NCBI GenBank assembly: GCA_009663005.1
Contig: CM018906.1
Location: forward strand, 21,408,236-21,420,735
Source of the DNA: Actinidia chinensis
Taxonomy: Eukaryota; Streptophyta; Magnoliopsida; Ericales; Actinidiaceae
Direction: 5' to 3'
DNA length: 12,500 nucleotides
Part shown: in pieces, positions 8,931 through 12,500 of the stretch
How positions within the stretch are numbered: the first letter of the stretch is position 1
Layout: each line of letters opens with the position of its first letter
Position numbers and translations under genes: made by a program
The notes under the pieces: model-generated
Seen by the model: the letters and a program-made list of their open reading frames with translations, nothing else
What the model was told of the DNA's origin: nothing
The model's database searches: none

Positions 8931-9280
8931 GAGCAAAACAAGCACAATACATAAGCCACTAGAAAGTCAGTTTTCCAAAAAATCCACCGAACTTAAAGTT
9001 GATCTGACCCAAAAATCAAAAAAGACAAACCGAAGTTGTTGAAGGAATATAGAGCAAAACAAAGCACAAGTACGCAAGCCTACCGAAGGTCAGTTGAAAA
9101 TCCACCGAACTTAAAGTTCAGGTCCTCCGACCGTAAGATCAGAAAAAGTCAAATCGAACTACTGAAAAAAGAACCGAGCAAACCAAAAGAACAAGTAAAA
9201 AATCTCTGGAAGATCAGCTGAAAATCAACCGAATTTAAGTTCGGTACAACCGAAGTTCAGAAAAAAGTCAGACCGAATTT
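8931..9280 (+). repeat. About three tandem ~120-bp units within the 3' LTR
   Basis: Each unit begins GAGCAAAACAA or a close variant (8931, 9052, 9176). It then carries GTCAGTT or GATCAGC, (A)AAATC(C)ACCGAACTTAAAGTT, and a CCGAAGTT-type motif. Unit lengths are about 121, 124 and 105 bp, with clear divergence between them. A more decayed fourth unit may precede them (about 8820-8930). The last unit has its counterpart at 1-105 in the 5' LTR. These are probably transcription-control repeats of U3. Confidence 0.75.
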
Positions 9281-9391
9281 TTAAAATTCAAATTGCGAGA
9301 TCCAAAGCTGAGATCAAACCAGAATGGGCTTCACTTGCAGTGCATTAAATGCTTTGTGCTGACGTCTGCACGTCTATTTTAAGTCTTGGGT

Positions 9392-9403
9392 TTTAAAAAT
9401 AAA
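9392..9403 (+). promoter_or_regulatory. Candidate TATA-like element in 3' LTR
   Basis: TTTAAAAATAAA is identical to 216-227 in the 5' LTR and lies about 110 bases after the repeat array. Conservation in two drifted LTRs and its position suggest the U3 core promoter, without proof. Confidence 0.3.
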
Positions 9404-9959
9404 CCCTTGGGGTTGTGGGAAGGCATTTGAAGTGATTTAACCAAAATTCTGACTAGCATTCAATTACTTCAATCCATCCTAAGCTTTATTGGAGATCTTG
9501 ATCTTGATCAAAATTAGTGTGTACGTTAAATCACCAAAGATACAAGAGCATTATTATATTTCACATTAAATCTATGAGTGGAGGAGATCTAAATAATATT
9601 CACATAATCTATTGAGCAGAGTCACATTGTGTGCTTGAGAGAAAGAGCCAAGAGAGGGGTGTTCTACTTAAAGACTAGAGGAGCTCTAGTGTTGTAAAGG
9701 TTTCTCAAGCACCAGCAAGCTTGAAGTTAGTGAAACTCCAAGAAGGTCTTGACAAAGTGGACGTAGGTAAAGGTTTGGCCGAACCACTATAACATTGTTT
9801 GCAATCTTTTTTTTCTACTCTTCATTACTTTGTCGTTTTTCATATGTAGCCTAATTGGGTAGAATTGTATATTAGGTTAATTAAAAGAAAAATTTTCTAA
9901 TTGGTTGAAAAAGGAAGCAAACCTATTTCACCCCCTCATAGTTTGCATTTTAACTAACA

Positions 9960-9964
9960 ATAGT
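9960..9964. other. Predicted right-hand target-site duplication ATAGT
   Basis: Ty1/copia elements make 5-bp target duplications. The five bases after the LTR terminus are ATAGT. The left copy lies outside the window, so this is a prediction from position only. Confidence 0.4.
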
Positions 9965-10052
9965 CACATGACCAGCAAGGAAAAGCCAAATCCACTAGCC
10001 GAGGCGAATACAAAATCAAGGCTGACTTGTCTTGCTGGTTCATCTCTAAAAT
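9965..10052 (+). other. Possible host exon fragment next to the insertion
   Basis: From the LTR edge a frame reads MTSKEKPNPLAEANTKSRL and onward until AAAT|GTAAGC, a good plant 5' splice site (GT at 10053-10054). Base use is more balanced than in the T-rich sequence that follows. The open frame actually continues upstream into the LTR (from 9905) and past the putative splice site to 10138. The product is not recognised. It may be an exon cut by the insertion or a chance open stretch. Confidence 0.3.
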
Positions 10053-10822
10053 GTAAGCTATGTTCCTGTTTAATAATCTGTTCATTTTTCCTCGTGTTTA
10101 ATAAAATAATGACAGTAGTAAAGCTGTTTTATTCGTGATTGTTGTCTGTGGTTACCTTGAAATTTAACTGCTAGATGACTAGTAATGCATGACAGTTATC
10201 AAGGGCCAAACTGCTTTTATGGGGGGATTGTAGGGTAGGGTAGGGTAGTTCCTTAAAATATGAAGTGTGCTTCTCGCTCCTTTGGAATAGACTGTCACTG
10301 ATGATGTTATAGTTGTGCAGATTGACAATATAGTAGCACATTAAAGCTCACTGTTGAGAGAGGGAGGGAGGTTTAATAACGTAGTTTTGCGAGGGCTCAT
10401 CTGTGGAATGCCTTACCCTTTTAAACATCTATTGTTTGAATGACAGCTGAGTATCTTTAGCCACCCACAATCCATATGGCTAGTTATGTTGTGAACTTGA
10501 AAATGTTAAATTTGATAGCAGTAATATGAAATTATGAAGTTCTTTGTGCAGTGTTGGTGCAGTTTCATTTCTACAATAACGGCACCCATTATAATAAAGA
10601 TTCATTCTAAATGTAACGAGGGAATTACAATCAAAACTCCATTAAAAATTATCAAGGCTTTGGTGGGTGATGCTTTGGAATATATCATTGTAATGCTTGA
10701 TGTTCTTAGTTTTTACAGCTGGTCAGTGTAGGACTTAGCTGGTGGGGCTTTTTTTATTTGCATTTTTGTGATGTCTATTGTATAAAGTATACTTACCACT
10801 TCTTTTTCTCTTGTTTTATAAG
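10053..10822 (+). other. Intron-like AT-rich host sequence
   Basis: T-rich sequence without a convincing gene, bounded by GTAAGC on the left and TTTTATAAG on the right. If the exon-like flanks are real, the frame would be kept across this 770-bp interval. The 65-codon open frame at 10534-10731 shows no recognisable domain. Confidence 0.3.
10231..10248 (+). repeat. Short (TAGGG)n microsatellite, 3.6 copies
   Basis: TAGGGTAGGGTAGGGTAG is a simple five-base tandem repeat. It is not the plant telomere heptamer TTTAGGG, and there is no longer array. Confidence 0.9.
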
Positions 10823-11025
10823 CTGTTAGGCAGCCAAAAATTGGAAAGAGTTATAATGACAAAGAGCTGGATAGCCCAGCAGAAGATTCATGAAATCTTT
10901 CGATAGCAATTAGGAAAGAGGCATAATCTTTTTCTTTCAAGGAAATCCATGAGCGCATGATTAAACAAGCTGACCATGCTATTCAATTGTTGGGTCCTTC
11001 TGATCCATCCAATTTTGGCATTTAA
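10823..11025 (+). pseudogene. Possible remnant of host gene 3' exons, product unknown
   Basis: In one frame, VRQPKIGKSYNDKELDS and onward reads to TGA at 10891. After a second stop (TAA 10924) the same frame reopens behind a pyrimidine-AG (TTTTTCTTTCAAG, AG at 10940-10941) and reads EIHERMIKQADHAIQLLG and onward to TAA at 11023-11025. The composition of both pieces is coding-like. The gap between them lacks a GT donor and is too short for a normal plant intron, so the frame may be broken. I do not recognise the protein. It could also be chance open sequence in an intron or UTR. Confidence 0.3.
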
Positions 11026-11670
11026 GATTCCCATTTTGTATATTGTTGATTTATGTACCCAGTGTTCTTCTGTTTCATTAACAACATAATGAAGATTTTT
11101 TTTGTTTAGCAAGTAATCAGCTTTACTTCACCAGGGATACACAAGTGACTGCTCATCTTTCAGGCTTTTGTGCCTCCTTTATTTCCTCGGGTCTGCAGAC
11201 TTTTGCGCTGTCTAATTCGGTTTGCTTGTGGATGTTCGAATTTAGAATTATAGGGTTGGTTACATAGCAATGACCTCGATACAGATTTGGCAAGCATGAG
11301 GGCCAGAATTTGAATCATTCTGATCTCGATGGTTGTGGTAAACTTGAAGAAAGAAATCAATCCGACAGTCTGTATAGTTACAGATATGTGTTAACCTTAA
11401 CATAAATGCTTTTTATGATGGCTATGCTTGTGTCGCGAATTGGTTGGTAACATCATGTGAAATGATTTCCATGGGCTCTTTCACATTGTCCAGACTCACA
11501 GACAGACGTGCATAAGACAAGAGCATAATTGTTTTAAGGGGTTACAGCGAGGATTCTGTACCTTTTCCATTGCTTCTATTTGTCTAATTCATCTTTGTTT
11601 CTCCTAGCTAGGCAGCTTCTTGTTCAACTTGGACTTAGTATTGTCTACAACAAGGGGTTGGAAGGAACGC
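11026..11670. other. Host sequence without recognisable gene
   Basis: T-rich, UTR- or intron-like sequence. TCTTTCAG at 11156-11163 would be an acceptable 3' splice site followed by about 18 open codons, but nothing identifies an exon. No tRNA-like fold or repeat was seen. Confidence 0.4.
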
Positions 11671-11779
11671 CACTACAAAAGGCTTAAACACAATGAAGAA
11701 ACAGCAAACGATGCCCAGTACGAAAAACTGTGACATAGCCAGTATAAAGAACTGTAAACATAATTCATGAAAAAGTATG

Positions 11780-11806
11780 AAGGCATTGGGGCGCATCATT
11801 TCGCGG
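11780..11806 (+). repeat. 27-bp direct repeat, copy 1
   Basis: It begins AAGGCATTGGGGCGCATCAT and continues TTCGCGG. The second copy, at 11860-11886, is identical and offset by 80 bp. Confidence 0.95.
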
Positions 11807-11859
11807 CTTAACCAAACACACCGTAACAAAATGTCACTTCGCGAAAAAAGTGACCAAAC

Positions 11860-11886
11860 AAGGCATTGGGGCGCATCATTTCGCGG
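11860..11886 (+). repeat. 27-bp direct repeat, copy 2
   Basis: Identical to copy 1 over 27 bases and preceded by ACCAAACA, which also follows copy 1 (ACCAAACACACC), so the repeat period probably includes part of the spacer. Confidence 0.95.
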
Positions 11887-11899
11887 GCGAACCGTCATG

Positions 11900-12083
11900 A
11901 TGAGTCCAATGGATCACAAACACGTGGTATTTCTATGACCGTGCCTCTGATAACGAGCTTAGGGCGAATAAGCCGAGCCCCGTTCATTGGGTACACTTAG
12001 CATGGTAAAAAGAAAGTTGGGTATACGAAGCCCTCACACCCAGCTCACATGACCTCGGCAAGTAGCGATCGAGCTCATGCAAA
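11900..12083 (+). other. Probable 3' internal end of a second LTR element
   Basis: GC-richer sequence than the host flank, with AGCCGAGCCCCG and GAGCTC-type words and no open frame of note. It leads directly into a polypurine-like tract, so it is most simply the untranslated tail of a Ty3/gypsy-like element. Its left boundary with the CACTA-like part is not visible. Confidence 0.3.
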
Positions 12084-12095
12084 CTGAGGGGCAAT
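12084..12095 (+). other. Candidate polypurine tract of a Ty3/gypsy-like element
   Basis: CTGAGGGGCAAT stands before TGTAAGGGCACG. A GGGGCAA-TGT junction resembles the polypurine tract/LTR boundary common in plant Ty3/gypsy elements of the Tat group. This is resemblance only. Confidence 0.35.
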
Positions 12096-12500
12096 TGTAA
12101 GGGCACGAAACGAATAAAAAAATTGCCCCACTATAAGAAGGTAGGGGGATGCAATCAGAAGGTCACTATCCGTCCACAATGGGCTATCCCCCGAACTGAT
12201 TGGCAGCGCAGAAGCAATACCACACAACTAGTTTAAGCTCGGGAACAACACTGGCAGGGTTCCACCCTATCCGAGCTCAAACCGCAATCTCTACCGAGTT
12301 ATTATTACGAGGCAGACCACACCTGCAGTCGCGCTTGAGTTCGGGCGAGAAACATAAGTCGACGGGAATCCCAAAGGATGACACGCGGCAAAGCGAAGCT
12401 TGCACGGTATGGGCACGATTGACAACCTAAAACCCGGATGTGGAGATTCACGACAGCAGAAGGGGTAACCAACCGCTCTACAAGAATAAGGGTTAGGTGA
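12096..12500 (+). repeat. Candidate LTR start of a second, Ty3/gypsy-like retrotransposon (cut by window end)
   Basis: The sequence begins TGTAAGGGCAC after the polypurine-like tract and runs GC-richer to the window edge without a gene. The 76-codon open frame at 12200-12430 has a Ser/Thr/Arg-rich, low-information translation typical of LTR sequence. The matching LTR lies outside the window, so the call cannot be confirmed here. Confidence 0.35.

Larger units (their letters stand above)
1..9959 (+). mobile_element. Degenerate Ty1/copia LTR retrotransposon, Sirevirus-like, 5' end outside window
   Basis: In order, the sequence shows an LTR end, a primer-binding site, gag, protease, integrase, reverse transcriptase, RNase H, an extra third coding region, polypurine motifs and a second LTR. 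Integrase before reverse transcriptase defines Ty1/copia. A coding remnant between pol and the 3' LTR, plus several polypurine motifs, are known traits of the Sirevirus lineage. The internal region (794-8489) is about 7.7 kb. All coding parts carry stops and single-base indels, and the two LTRs differ clearly: roughly 80-85% alike by eye over the last 200 bp, and lower upstream. The element is therefore old and cannot move by itself. The superfamily call is firm; the lineage call is an inference from layout and motif resemblance. Confidence 0.93.
8490..9959 (+). repeat. 3' LTR, complete (about 1.47 kb)
   Basis: It begins TGTTGACA next to the polypurine tract and ends CTAACA, giving the usual TG...CA ends. 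The downstream half matches 1-793. The first half is dense in CCGAA, AACCGAAGTT and TTCGACCGAA motifs and contains tandem units. A TATA-like block lies at 9392-9403. The length suits Sirevirus LTRs, which are long for Ty1/copia. The short open frames inside it (for example 9036-9221 and minus 8565-8786) are not genes. Confidence 0.92.
11671..11899. mobile_element. Possible CACTA-like DNA transposon terminus with subterminal repeats
   Basis: CACTACAAAAGGC at 11671 matches the typical terminal bases of plant CACTA (En/Spm) transposons. The next 220 bases hold subterminal-type repeats rich in TTCGCG, including a perfect 27-bp direct repeat and a TCACTTCGCGAAAAAAGTGA inverted repeat (about 11834-11853). 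No matching TAGTG-type opposite end was found in the window and no transposase is visible, so only one end, probably of a non-autonomous copy, may be present. Confidence 0.35.

Noticed and set aside
8931..9280. Spaced repeats in the LTR considered as a CRISPR-like array
   Set aside because: Repeats are long, diverged and contiguous, without unique spacers. Context is a plant retroelement.
10231..10248. Telomere-like TAGGG repeat
   Set aside because: The unit is five bases rather than the plant seven-base telomere repeat, and there are under four copies.
11635..11898. 87-codon minus-strand open frame with hydrophobic stretches
   Set aside because: It lies across the direct repeats of the CACTA-like terminus. 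Its duplicated peptide words simply reflect the 27-bp DNA repeat.
2311..11946. 13-base match TATGACCGTGCCT at 2311 and 11934
   Set aside because: A 13-base match is expected by chance among all pairs in 12.5 kb, and the flanks do not align.
12200..12430. 76-codon plus-strand open frame in the GC-richer end
   Set aside because: No recognisable motif, low-information Ser/Thr/Arg composition, and located in probable LTR sequence.
1..12500. Search for an undescribed defence, toxin or biosynthetic system
   Set aside because: No intact gene cluster exists in the window. All recognisable coding sequence is decayed retroelement or uncertain host fragments.

Overview
The window is plant nuclear DNA, most of it occupied by one old, inactive LTR retrotransposon of the Ty1/copia superfamily. 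The evidence is a pair of related long terminal repeats (LTRs), a primer-binding site resembling initiator tRNA-Met, a gag-protease-integrase-reverse transcriptase-RNase H order, a polypurine tract and AT-rich non-bacterial sequence. The order (integrase before reverse transcriptase), about 2.6 kb of extra sequence between pol and the 3' LTR, and repeated polypurine motifs point to the Sirevirus (SIRE1/Maximus) lineage. No intact protein-coding gene was found. Nearly every coding domain is split by stops and one-base indels and can be followed only by changing frame.

Layout: 1-793 is the 3' part of the 5' LTR, cut by the window edge. 796-810 is the primer-binding site. 859-2640 is gag debris and 2641-2900 protease debris. 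2901-3950 is integrase, 4230-5200 reverse transcriptase and 5290-5838 RNase H. 5839-6690 is a non-coding spacer that repeats LTR-type CCGAA motifs and carries a promoter-like TATA block. 6691-8180 is a decayed third reading region in the place where Sireviruses carry an envelope-like ORF. 8181-8489 holds three polypurine-tract-like motifs, the last adjoining the 3' LTR. 8490-9959 is a complete 3' LTR with about three tandem repeat units of roughly 120 bp.

From 9960 to about 11650 is flanking host DNA. It is AT-rich and intron/UTR-like, with a few short exon-like open stretches beside plausible splice signals. The gene is not recognised and may itself be a pseudogene.

From about 11650 the base composition becomes richer in G+C. 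This part holds a CACTA-like transposon terminus with a 27-bp direct repeat, then what looks like the polypurine tract and start of an LTR of a different, Ty3/gypsy-like retroelement that runs off the right edge. The window therefore looks like a repeat-dense intergenic or intronic region of a plant genome that tolerates old insertions. I see no new defence, biosynthetic or regulatory system. The most distinctive signals are the palindrome-bearing LTR repeats, their echo upstream of the envelope-like region, and the fused LTR/host open frame at the 3' junction.
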